Assembly (NCBI GenBank): GCA_013400975.1
Contig: WBMZ01012196.1
Coordinates: 46,784-110,783 of the forward strand
Direction of reading: 5' to 3'
Length of the DNA: 64,000 nt
DNA from: Atrichornis clamosus
Taxonomy: Eukaryota; Chordata; Aves; Passeriformes; Menuridae
Of this stretch, positions 47,001 through 59,000 are shown piece by piece. The translations under genes were made by a program, and so were the position numbers. Within the stretch, counting starts at the first letter, position 1. Each line of letters starts with the position of its first letter. The notes below the pieces were generated by a model. The model was not told the origin of the DNA. It saw only the letters and a list, made by a program, of their open reading frames with translations, and made no database searches.

Positions 47001-50000
47001 GATCCTTGAGGTGCCTTTCAACACAAACCGTTCTGTGATTTTGTGAAGAATGAGACAAATCTGCTCGGGGTCCCTGGATGGAGCTGAACGTGGAGCTGAG
47101 CTCTGCTGCATCTGGACTCAATGATCTGAAAGGTCTTTTCCCACCCAAATAATTCCATGATTCTATCATGCTCATGCTCCAGGTGCTTTTTTCCCCTCAG
47201 CACCACTCCAGGCATCCTTCCAGCCTCACTGAGCATCCTCTGCCCTTTCAGCAGAGGGAAGGGTAGGCAGGAGCCCTCCTCTGGCTTCTCATTATTGCCA
47301 GCATTATTTTGAGTAGCTCCATCAGGCTCCCCACACATTATCTCTTCTCTAAATTTAACAGGCCTAATCTCTTCCATCTGTCCTTCCACAGGCACCTTCA
47401 TCTGCCACTGAGCATTTTTGTTTCACTTCTCGAGAACATTTTTCTCCCTGTGTCTCCTTGCTGGGCAGGGTGACCAGGCAATGCGCTCACAGCATTCTCC
47501 TGGATATGGCCACTACATTCATTTTGGAGATACTCTTGATATGTTTCTTTCCACGTTTTCCCATCCTGTGTTTTTGTTGCAGGTGTATTTGAACATTCTC
47601 ACAGCTGCACCCTGAGCAAAGCAGTCCCAAAGCTCATCTCATTCCATCCCCTTGCCTTGGGCAGGGACACCTTCCACTCTCCCAGAGTGCTCCAAGCCCC
47701 GTCCCCTCGGACACTTCCAGGGATCCAGGGGCAGCCACAGCTTCTCTGGGCACCCTGTGCCAGGGCCTCACCCCCCTCACAGGGAGGAATTTCTTCCCAA
47801 TATCCAACCTAAACGCCTCTTACAGTTTAAGTCCAGCCCTCTTGTCCCGTCCCTCCGTCCCTTGTCCCCAGTCCCTCTCCAGCTCTCCTGGAGCCCCTTT
47901 AGGCCCTGGAAGGGGCTCTGAGCTCTCCCTGGAGCCTTCTCCTCTCCAGGTGAACACCCTCAGCTCTCCCAGCCTGGTTCCAGAGCCCCCATTCTTGTGC
48001 CTTCTCTGCTGGGAATGTCCTCACAGGGATGCCTGGAGACACCACAGCCAGGTTTTATCTGGGACCACGGCATGGCCACTCTGCCCTCGATTCCTGTCAG
48101 CCCTTCACTGGATGCACTGGTGGAAGGGAAACATCCCAGGAAGAAAGTGAGAGCAGTGGATGCCCTGACAGGCTTGTGGTACCCCTGAGGTCCACTTTCA
48201 CCCCAGCAACGTTCTGGGCAGCTCTGGGTGATGGCAGACTCACAGACCACCACAGGGACTGGGCAGGGGTTCATCCAGTGCTTCCCACCGGAGTGAGAGT
48301 CTGGAGAATTAATCCCAGAGCTCTGAGGCCTCCTTAACCCAGCGACAGGATGAGATGGACTGAACTGAAAGGATCATACTGGCTCTCCATGGTGTTATCT
48401 TCGACTTCTTAGAAATATTCCCCTCTCCCTCTTTTCTGCTCCTCTCCTCCAAGATGGAGGTTGAATGATTTAAAGGAATGTCTCATTCTTCTTGCACTGT
48501 GTCACAAAGAAAATCCAGCTGTGTTTTGGTGGAGCTGAGCTGAAGCCTATGGTTAAACAAAGGTAGCAAAGAGCCATTTCAAGGAGTTGGTTTATCAAAA
48601 CCAGGGTGAATTGTGATATGGGAGTGAGGAGGAACAGCCCTGGATGCCCTGGGAGCACAGAGGAAGAGGACCTGGGATGAAGGGTGCAACACCAGATGGG
48701 TGCTGTGCTCAAACATGGCCAGGCAGTCAGGGAAGCTCCTGGTTACAGCACAGGGCCTGCCCACAAAATGAAATCTCTTGGGAGGAAATGGGAGGAGAGG
48801 AGAGATGGAATCCAGCTGTCTCAGATGCTCCAGAGTGTTGGAGGCTGTGGTGAGACACTCCAGTTGAACCTCCCTGCTGCACACAGAGATCTGAGCTTTG
48901 GGGCTTCCACAGATGGTTCCTGACCTCCCAAATGAGCAGGAGGGGTTGGGGCTGGAGCCCTTGATGTTCTTTGGGGGTCTGCAGTCGGTCTGGTTGTTGG
49001 AGGAGATTGGTCTGACTTGGGACCCTAAACAGGCTTCTCCTTCACAGACTGGCTGCCAGCTTGAGGGCTTGGTCTCCAGCCAACAGTATTTTTCCTGACC
49101 CCTGCAATTGCTGTGCCCCTCATCTGGTGGTGGGTTACACTGGGTAGCTCCTCCCTGCTGGGAGAGGAAGGCGTTATTCCTACCAGGAAAGCCCTGCAGG
49201 ACGTGCCAGGCTGATCCCATCCTGATTTCACAGGTGGGGGACCAGATCCTGGAGGTGAACGGCCGGAGCTTCCTGAGCATCCCCCACGACGAGGCCGTGA
49301 AGCTGCTCAAGTCCTCCCGACACCTCATCATGACGGTGAAGGACATCGGGAGGCTGCCCCACGCCCGCACCACCGTGGACGAGACCCGCTGGATCACCAG
49401 CTCCCAGCTGGGAGAGACCCTCGTCAGCTCTGCAGGGTACATGCTCGGGGAGCTTTTTTGAGGGGGGAGTCTCTCAGCTCAGAGCCCCTGTGGGGTGCAC
49501 ACAGTCCCCCGAAGGGCTGGGGACCCCCAGGCTGTCCATGGCAGCACCCAGTGCTGGGGGTCTGGCTCGGGTATCAGTGAAATGTCTCTGACCTGGGAGG
49601 GGGACCAGCTCTGGACAGCTTTGTGCTGTCATTTCCCCTTCTCTCGAGCCAGAAACTTTGGGCTTTTTGGCCCAGAGAGGAGAGAAGGAGCCAGGCCCTC
49701 TGGCAGGCCCCGGGTGACGAGTGGCAGGCACTCGCTGCTAACTGATCTTCTCCCTCCTCGCAGGGCAGTGGGTGACCATGCTATGGAGGTGGCAGCCAGG
49801 GTAAGACATTCCTGATGCCTTGTGAGAAACATCACTGCTATTGTGTTTGATTTTCCATGGGAGGGAGGGATTTGTGCTCCTGATGCTGCTTTGGAGGGGG
49901 TTTTACTGGGGCTTTCTCCTCCCCACCTCGTGTTGGCAGTGGCAAAGTGGGTGTCCCCTCTCCTGTGCCACTTCTAAGCACATCTGGTGCCTCCTGGCCT

Positions 50001-53000
50001 GGCAGTGAGCACTTCAATGGGCGAGGGGCAATGATCACCCACGGGCAAGGACCAGGCAAGGACCACCACTGCAGAGGTGACCATGATGCCTTCCACACGG
50101 TGGCTGTCTCTGGGCCCTGGCAGCTCCTGGGATCCTTCCCAGCCCCAAGCAGAGCTGAGCCAGCCCTCTCCAGCACGCCAGGCACGGGGACTCACCCAGT
50201 GCTGTGCCTGCAGCTCTGTGCCGGCATCTTCTCCCCACACCTCCTTGCAAAGCACATTGCTTTAAAATGGAAATGAAGCAGGGAGGTTTCACAGGTGGCC
50301 CTCACTGATAACAGCTTTGTACTCTTTGCTGGCAAAACATGTTCCCCAGCCTCAACTCCTCTCTGTCTCTGGGATAGTCGGGGTCTTGTTTGGCTCCATA
50401 TCCCTGTGCTGACTGTGCCAACACTGCCTGGGAGGGAACAGCAAGGACCTCCCCTCAGAAATCCCTCTCAAAGGAAAAAAGTCTTTCATCTGCAGCCAGA
50501 CTTGTCTCTCCCTGAGGCTCCTTTGGTTGCCAGTGGCTCTGTTGTCACCAGGGTCTGCTTCAAGCTGGCAGTGGGGGCAAATGTGCCTTTTACACAGGAC
50601 GGGGAGCTGGCCTGTCTCCCGTGGCCTCAGTTCCCCCAGCTCTGCCAGGGAGGAACACAGCCTGTGATTAAATCCCTGGCTGGTTGAGGGACAGCATCTG
50701 CACTTGCTGAAAAGGGCTGGGAAGCTGCTTTGTTTTACAGCTGGTGCTGCATGAACTCAGAGAATCAGAGAATCAGAGAATGTCCTGATTTGGAAGGGAC
50801 CCACCAGGATCATCCAGTGCAGCCCCTGGCCCTGCACAGACACCCCAACAAACCCACCCTGTGCATCCCTGGGAGCGTTGTCCAAAGGCTCCTGGAGCTC
50901 TGGCAGCCTTGGGGCCGTGCCCATTCCCTGGGGCGCCCGGTCAGTGCCCAGCACCCTCTGGGGGAAGAACCTTTCCCTAATCTCCAGCCTGACCCTCCCT
51001 GGCACAGCTCCAGCCGTTCCTGGGTCCTGTCCCTGTCACAGAGAGCAGATCCCAGCTCTGGAGTTACCCAGACATGTGGTGACACTGAATGGCTGTACTG
51101 ATGAATTCTTGGGGGTACCTCCCTCCAGTCATTCTCAACATCCTCCTCCCAGTCCTGTTTCCCAGCTCCCCCACAGGCAGTGGGCTGGCACACAGGCACA
51201 GTGGGCTGCCACACAGGCACAGTGGGCTGGCAGGCAGGGCCCAGAGCAGGGGGGCACTCCTCGGCCCGGCCTGGGCAGCCCGGCTGTCCCAGCAGAGAGC
51301 TGCCCTCCTTCCCACAGCCAATTCCTTGGCACCCCAGCCCCGTCCTGTGTCCTGTCCCCTGCAGCCCGTGTTCTACCGGGGGCTGGCGGGCTCGCAGGTG
51401 ACGCTGAGCACCATGGTGAACCAGACCCGGGTCATGCTGGAGGAACAGGCACGGCACCTGCTCAACGAGCAGGAGCGGGCCACCATGGGCTACTACCTGG
51501 ATGAGTACAAGGAGGGCAACATCTCCGTGGACGCGCTGGTCATGGCGCTCTTCGAGCTGCTCAACACCCACGCCAAGGTGAGGCCCACGCCAGGGGCAGG
51601 CACAGCTGCTTGTGCCCGGTGGGCTGAGCAGAGCTGTTGTCACGGGGGGGACACGGTGGGGACACCGTCGCAGTGTGGCCCAGTGCCTCCAAGTGCTCAG
51701 GGCGAAGGGGGAGGGTGTGGGAGCCAAAGCCACAATATCAGAGAATCAGCACAGAATCCCAAGCTGGTTTGAGTTGGAAGGGAGCTTAAAAATCATGTCG
51801 TTCCACCCCCCTGCCATGGGCAGGGACACCTCCCACTATCCCAGGTTGCTCCAAGCCCCGTCCAACCTGGCCTTGGACACTTCCAGGGATCCAGGGGCAG
51901 TCACAGCTTCTCTGGGCACCCTGTGCCAGGGCCACGCTGGGGTATACAGGCTGGTGTTCAGTGGCAGAGGAGCTTCTGGCAACATTTAGAACCAAACCTC
52001 CTGCCAGTACATCCCATAGCCACTGCTGACCACGGTGGGAGGGCAGGTCTCCACTTCCCAGGAAAGTGGCCGTGCTCCAGCCTGTCTCTGTTGTGTCTGC
52101 CTGGCGCAGTTCTCGCTGCTCTCCGAGGTGCGGGGCGTGATCTCCCCACAAGACCTCGACCGCTTCGACAACCTGGTGCTGAAGAGGGAGATCGAGTCCA
52201 TGAAGGCCCGTCAGCCCGCGGGGCCCAGCACCGACTCCTACTCCATGATGTCCTACAGTGACACTGTCTCGTCCTCCAGCAGCCACTTCACTGCCACCAC
52301 CGTCAGCTCAGCCCGGGTAGGTCCCTCCTGGCGGGTCCCGTTCCTTCCAGCACCTCCTCCTGGCATTCCTACAGCAAACTCCTCTCCCTGGAGCTCTCTA
52401 AAGGCATTTCACCCTGCAGGCAGCCCTGTCCAGTTGTTTTCCCCCATGGATTCCCCCAAAGTTTTTATTTTCCCACGCGGGCTGGGTGATTTGTAGGTGG
52501 AAATGCTGTGACACCCTGCTGGGTGTCTCTGTGCTCCTGACACTGAGCTGCTGCTGTCCCCTGCATGAGGGCTGCATGTCCTGTCGTTGGCTCCCAGAGG
52601 GAACTTAAATCAGGCATGGTCCTAAGGAATTTATTTACTTAAAAGGAAAAATACCCAGGGCCTAAGGTTAAGAAACTATAACTATATAGTAACAGTCTAC
52701 AGAGCTAGGAATATATGAAGAATAAAAGCAAAAATCATTCAGGCATCAACTTCAGCCCCAGCGAGGGACGAAGCCTGCCTCCCTCCCAGGAATCCACTGG
52801 AGCTGCATCCACACAGAAATCCCAGCAATGTGCCTGCTGCTGTTCTCCAGCTTTTAAATCACCTCCTTAAAGATGCTGGCTGCCTGCTCCCCATCCCAGT
52901 GGGAACCACAGTGGCCAGGCAGCTGCATCCCATCCCCTGCCCACTCTCCAGCACTCAGTGACAGCACTCCCACGTCTCTGCCAGGCCTTCATCACACGCA

Positions 53001-56000
53001 CCGTCTAATTAAGTTAGTGTAATCACCTCAGACTGTGCAGGCACACGGCCCCCAAATTAATTTCCTCGCCGTAAAACGCCTTTCATCATAAATGCATTAG
53101 TAACCTTGGAAATTAAACCCTTCATGGAAAGAGTGGGGAACAATGGGCTCTGTGCTGGTTCTGCAGCAAGGAAAGCAGCCCACGGTGCTGGGGTTGGGCT
53201 GCGGAGGGTCCGGGCAGCACAGCCCCTGGGGGAGAGAGGAGGGGGCTTTCCTGTGGCCCTGCCTGCCCACGAGAGGCCTCAGAGAGTGTCAGAGAATCAG
53301 TGTCAGAGAATTTGTCCCGTTGACTCCACAAGTACCCACAGGAAAACCATCTGGAGGGACTGCAGTGGGATCCTTTCTGGATCAGCTTAAGCAAAGTGAG
53401 CTTTGCTCTGCTCTCCAAGGACCTGCTGGGGGAATTCTTGTGGAGTGTCAGAGGGCTGGCACAGGTCTGGCAGGACTGAGTGCTGAGCAGGACACCCTGC
53501 TCACTGCTGTCCCCGTGCCTGGGGCTGTGCCACTTGCTCCAGGTGTGCCATGCTCTGCCTCCTGCTCCACAGCATGTGCCAGGTGTGGCTGCTGGGGCTG
53601 GTGTGTGAGCAGGGACCCAGCCCCACCTGGCACACGAGCCCAGAGCTCGGGGAGGGACACCAGGGCGCTGTTGTGCCATGGAAAAGGGAGTGGGCACCAC
53701 TATTTTAAGAGCGTCCTTCTAGAACATGTGTCCCTCGGTGACACTGCAAGTCCTCCCTGGCCGTGTGGCACCTCTTTCCGTGGGTGTGAGAACACACCCC
53801 ACTCCAAGCTCTGCCTGGTGTTGGGAATGCTGGCACTGGAGAGGGTTGTCCCCGCTCTTGCTGAATCAGCTGCCAAAGAGCACCAGCTCACGGTGGATGT
53901 GTGCTTGTCTTGGATAGCAGGAGGGAGAGATGAGGGACAGAGCTCCCAAACCGTTCCCTCTGCCCTGTTCTGCCCTCAGCCCCTGCTGCTGTTCCCCTCC
54001 CCAGCCCCTCTCGCAGGAGGGGCTCACTTCAGCCTCCCCTGGATGCAGCTGGATGTGGGTTCTGCAGGGTGTGTTTGGGGGAGGAGGGCGGTGCCCTGCC
54101 GGGATCTGCTCGTCTCGCTCCTTTGTTCTGCACCCTCCCTGACGTTGTTTTTGCTTTTGTGCTTGTTTTCCTCTGCTCTCCCCCTGGCGCGTCCCCAGGA
54201 GCGGCTCCTGTGGCTCATAGACCTGATGGAGGTAGGGGCTGCCGTGGTGGGCTGGTGTGTGAGAGGGAGGGGGACGGGCTGGCCAGGGAGAGCTGCGGCT
54301 CCTCGCCGTGCACGGCCACCTCGTGTCACCCATCTCTGCCGGTCCTGCCGTGGCTCTGCTGAGGAGAGCCCCTGGCCCCAGTCCCTGGTGCTGCAGTGCC
54401 CTGGGGACTCAGCTTGAACCGGAGCCAGCTGGTGGCCGAGTGCCACGGACACTTCTGGGACGGGGTTTGGAAGGACCAGCAGTGTGGAAGCCTGGCAGAC
54501 CCCACACTGCCCGTCCTGCTGCTGTGCTGTCTTGCTGTGTCGGCACCCTGGCCAAATACCGGTAGAAAATCATGGAATCACAGACCGGTTTGGGTTGAAG
54601 GGACGTTTAAAGCCCTGTCCAACCCCCCTGCAGTGAACAGGGATGTCTTCAACTACACCAGGGTGCTCAGAGCCCTGTCCAGCCTGGCCTTGGATGTCTG
54701 CAGGGATGGGGCAGCCACAGCTTCTCTGGGCCCCCTGTGCCAGGCCTCACCACCCTTGTTATAAAACACATCTTTCTTCTATCTAATCTGGACCGACCCT
54801 CCTCTAGTTTAAAACCATTTCCCTTTTTGTTATCACAACAAGCCCTGTTAAAAAATCCATCCCCATCTTTGTTGCATCACCCTTCAAGTAGTGAAATGCC
54901 ACAATATGATCTCCCTTCTCCAGGCTGAACAACCCCTGCTCTCTCAGCAGGCTGCTCACATCCCAGCACACATCCTTAGGATGGGGGAGAATTTTCCTGA
55001 TGGGCCTTGGGTCTGCACAAGCCCGTGCTGCAGTTCAAGGAGTCAGGCTCTCACACGGTGCATGTTTAGCCTTGGAGAAATCCTCACTCAGAGGCTGGGC
55101 ATGGATGTGGGGAGAGCCTCAGGAGCCCCTCTGTCATCTCAGAGCTGCTGGCTGGGAGGAGGCTGAGGGAAGCTGCAGGCTCCAGGGCGTGGAGAACATT
55201 CCCTGCTCCTGAGGAGGAGATCACAGGGACGGCGGGTTGGGCACAGACAGCCGAGGGTGGAGCTGGGAGCTGCTGGGGCTGCTTGGGACACAGGACCTCT
55301 GGCAGCTGTGAACCCGACCCAAAAGCTACCTCCCTCTGGGAATGACTCTTATCAAGCAGAGGATAGCTGTAGCATTCCCAGATGGAGTTCATCCCAGGCG
55401 CCCTGAACCGTGGGACACAGATTTCCTTGGCTTCATGACCAAATGCAGTGACACCAGACCAGGCCACCTGTCCCATGGGCTGGGGAGTGAAGTTTCACCA
55501 AAAATAAGCAGGGTGAGGCTGGACAGGTCCTGCCACGTGAAAAGTGACTCCACTATGGAATGCTTGAAGGATAGCTGGAAATGAGACGAGGCCGTGCTTG
55601 ACAGTGCAAGCCAGGGATGCTGTGTCTGCCTGTCTGAGTGTCACCAGCTCCTCCTGGAAATCCTGGCTCTCGAGGTGAGTCCTGCAGGGTAGGAGGTTAA
55701 CTACAGACTGCAATAATGAGGTGCAGAATGTCTGACCAGAGCAGTGGGAATTCCTGATTGCTCTGGCATTCCCTTTGTCCCTGCCTCCTGCGCAGCCCTC
55801 AGTGTTGGGATGAAGGCATTGATATCCCTGTTTTTTTCTTCTCCACCACCTCCTAAGGTGCCTTCTCCTCCCAGGGCCTGGTTCCACAGGTGCTGACTTG
55901 CTCCCATCTTCCTGGGATATCCCACATGGAAGATTCCCACATGCTGAGAACAATCCTCTCAGAGGATGAGGATGGAGACAGAGTGAAGCCACTGCATGGG

Positions 56001-59000
56001 GGTCTTTGTTCACCCTCAGAGCCCCTAAAGTCTGGAGCAGAGGCCTGGGGCTCCTCCAACCCAGTGGCTGCATTCCAGAGTGGGAGATAGAAGGGAAAAG
56101 AGGAGGAAAGCCGGGCTCATTCCCAGGCTGGTGCAGTTGTTCAAAATTTAAACCCTGCGGGGCTCAGGCTGAGTAGCTCTGCCAAGCTCTCGTTAGCAGT
56201 AACTGGAAATTAAGGGACTGATTTGGAGCTGAGAGGTTAATTAAAGGTTGGGTTGTGTTCCCCAGGGAGGTGGCAGTTTCTCCACCCTTTAATCTGCAAA
56301 TGAAAACTGTCTGCCTGTCTGAAAGATGCTCTCCAGCTCCATTGCTCCTGCTGTGGACTCTTTTTAGGATACGAAGGACAAACATTTCCCAGCTGCCCTG
56401 TGGAGGGGCTGGAAGGGCCTCACCTGGACCCAGTTTCTATGAGGAACTGGAAAATAGATGGGGTAAAGGAGCAGGGACTCTGCAGGAGGGAGCAGCCTCC
56501 TCAGCAGAGACTCATTTTTCAGGGCAGTGGCTTCCCTGAGCCTTTCAAGGGAAACCCAGGAAGGCACAGCCTCAAAATAGCCAATTCCTGAAAGCAAATG
56601 TGCTGGGCTTAAAAGCCATCGCATTTTATAGCCCAGGGCAATCACTATTTAATTGCTTTTGCCCCCGAAGAAGGGAGCTTGGGGAAAGGCAGATCTCCTG
56701 CTCACACACTGCAGCAGCCAGAGGTGCCCTGAGGAGGATGAGCAGCATCAGCCTCCCTGGCTGGGGGCAGCAGAGCTGGCAGGGGGCTCAGGGGACACCG
56801 GGGCAGCCACTGTGCCCTCCCTGAGGAGTCACAGCTCAGGACAGGCTGGTCCTTGCTACGAGGCCAGAGTGGGACGTGGCCTGTGATGGGCTTGACGGGC
56901 ACGGGATGAGTGGCAGGACTGGGGGACGTGGCCCTGGCAGGTTTTAGGGGGGCATTGGGCAGATTCTTCCCATTTTAGTCGTGACAGAACTGTGGCAATT
57001 TGGCAGCAGCTGCCCCCAGTCGTATTGCCCAGAGAAGCTGGGGCCGCTCCATCCCTGGAAGTGTCCCAGGCCAGGCGGGACAGGGCTTGGAGCACCCTGG
57101 GATAGTGGAAGGTGTCCCTGCCCGTGGCAGGGGGTGGAATGGGATGGGATTTAAGGTCCCTTCCCACCCAAACCATCCTGGGATTCCGTGATTCTCTTTC
57201 AAAAGCCACCTGCCCTCCTGTTGGATTAATTGATGATGAAAAGAACCTTTGCCAGAGGAAGGAGTGGTTTCCCAAGCAAAGCCTTTACCTGTCACTCCCT
57301 GAACAAGCTGTTTCTTTGTGTTCTCGTTCTCCAGGGTTCCTCCAGGAGCTACAGGGATAAAAGCACTTTGCATCAATGTTTTTGCTGCTGCTCTAATGGT
57401 CTTAATTGTCTCCCGTGTCTATTTTGGGACGCGAACATCTTACAGGCACAGCAGCAGCCTCCAGCAGCTGGGGGAGATGCAGATGCACCAGCATTTCAGC
57501 TAATCAGCTGTTTACCCTGCAATAAATAACAGGCACTTAAACACAAACTGTGCCCTGCCCGATCCAAACAGCCCTGCGAACGTGACAGGAGCCAAGTTCA
57601 CCCTTGCTGAGCAGCAGCAGCCCCTCTCCAGAGCAGGAATTACTGTGGGATGGGAGGCTGAGGCTGAGTTTGTCCTTGCAGGGGCACCAGGGGAGCGGGG
57701 GATGTTCCCCCTGGCAGAGCATCCCCAGAGCAGGGCCAGGCACAGCTCCTCAGGGCAGAGCCGCACCCCCAGGCTCGGCTGTGCCCCCCGTTCTGCCACC
57801 CCTGATCGAGCCAGGGTGCCTGTTTGCTCTGCTTGCCTGGGTCCACGTCCCCTCCCCGAGCCCATCCCGACCCACAGCAGGCAGACTGACAGATTCCCAC
57901 AGCCCTTCTGGATTTCTGGAGCTGTGATATGTTCAAAACTGTGGTGTGACGTTTCCTGGTGACATTTTGACTCGTAAAGAGGAAAGCAGCGGCAGCAGCT
58001 TCTCTTTGCATCTGAGACCCACTGCTCTGGGTTTAAACTCTTCTCTTGCCCTTCTCCTGGGAAAAAATCCAGGTATTGAACCTGTAGTCCTCAGAGCTGC
58101 CTTTTCCCCTCCTTCCAAATTCAGCAGAAGGAGCTGATTTGGGTCTAGAGGAGCTCACCCCAGTGTGTCAGGTCCACAGCGTGCTTTGAGCACATTTGTT
58201 AGCTTGGGAGAGCCTGTATCCCAACAAAGCTGCTTTGCTCCTGTGGTGTTGTCTCCAGGGAACCTCCAAGGAAGCCAAAACCTTTGGGTGCAAGACAGGC
58301 CTTGTGTGGGGAGGGGTTTGGGGGATAACCTGCATCCCTCTGCGCGTTCCCTGTCACACTGGCACTGTGGTGGCTGCTCCTGCTGCCGTGCCATGGTTTT
58401 CTCTTCCTTCTCTGCCCTCTCAGAACACGTCAGAACTGGAGGGAGCTGGGGACTGCCACCAAAGCAGCATCAACACCCTGCCAGACGTGTCCCTGGTAAG
58501 GCCCTGCACGGAGCTGGGTGGGAGCAGGAGGTGAACTGGGGGTGCTGAGTTTTGCCTCAGCTTCAGTAGCTCTGCTGCATCAACCCCCCAGGGGTGTCAC
58601 TGAGCCCAGTTATTCATTGATGAGGAGGAGGATTCTGGCTGGCTGGAGTGGAGCAGCCCCGTGCAAAGCAAAGCAAAGGTTGGGTGGTTTGTGCTGTAAT
58701 TGTGTTCCTTTGTGAGCCATGTTCTTGTCAGAAGGTCGGACGGTGTTTCTGTAACAACCTCCTGGGGTAGCCGTGCTCCGTGTGAAAAGATGAAGATGCA
58801 GGTGACGCTGAGCTCGAGGAAGTTCTGGGCCTGGTGTCCTAAAAACTCCTGTTCTTGCTTTGGCAGGATGATCTCTCCTCCTTCCCAGATGAACCACCCA
58901 ACTTCAAGCCTCCTCCTCCTCCTCCATCAGCCCCCCAGAGCCTGGACCCCTCCGCTGCCCAGCACAGGATCCCAGGGAAGGACAAGCCCAAGCGCCCCTC

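Larger units (their letters stand above)
39998..49233 (+). other. WHRN: WHRN intron 3 (9,236 bp)
   Basis: CR1 fragments lie at 40341, 41632, 43270, 44388, 46992, 47108 and 47630. Between 45340 and 46780 there is a CR1-free, AT-rich, apparently unique stretch. The stretches 41700-43260 and 48000-49230 show no recognisable feature. Confidence 0.85.
54232..58423 (+). other. WHRN: WHRN intron 8 (4,192 bp)
   Basis: It contains CR1 fragments at 54566-54985 (-) and 57012-57196 (+). The remainder (55000-57000 and 57200-58420) shows no feature that I can name. Confidence 0.8.

Noticed and set aside
50810..51733. 307-codon minus-strand frame overlapping exon 6
   Set aside because: It is the antisense of exon 6 plus a CR1 fragment and the 21-bp repeat. 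No independent support.
53143..54417. 424-codon plus-strand frame spanning exon 8
   Set aside because: Only the 33-nt exon 8 within it has supporting splice sites and family similarity. The rest is GC-rich intron without recognisable protein features.
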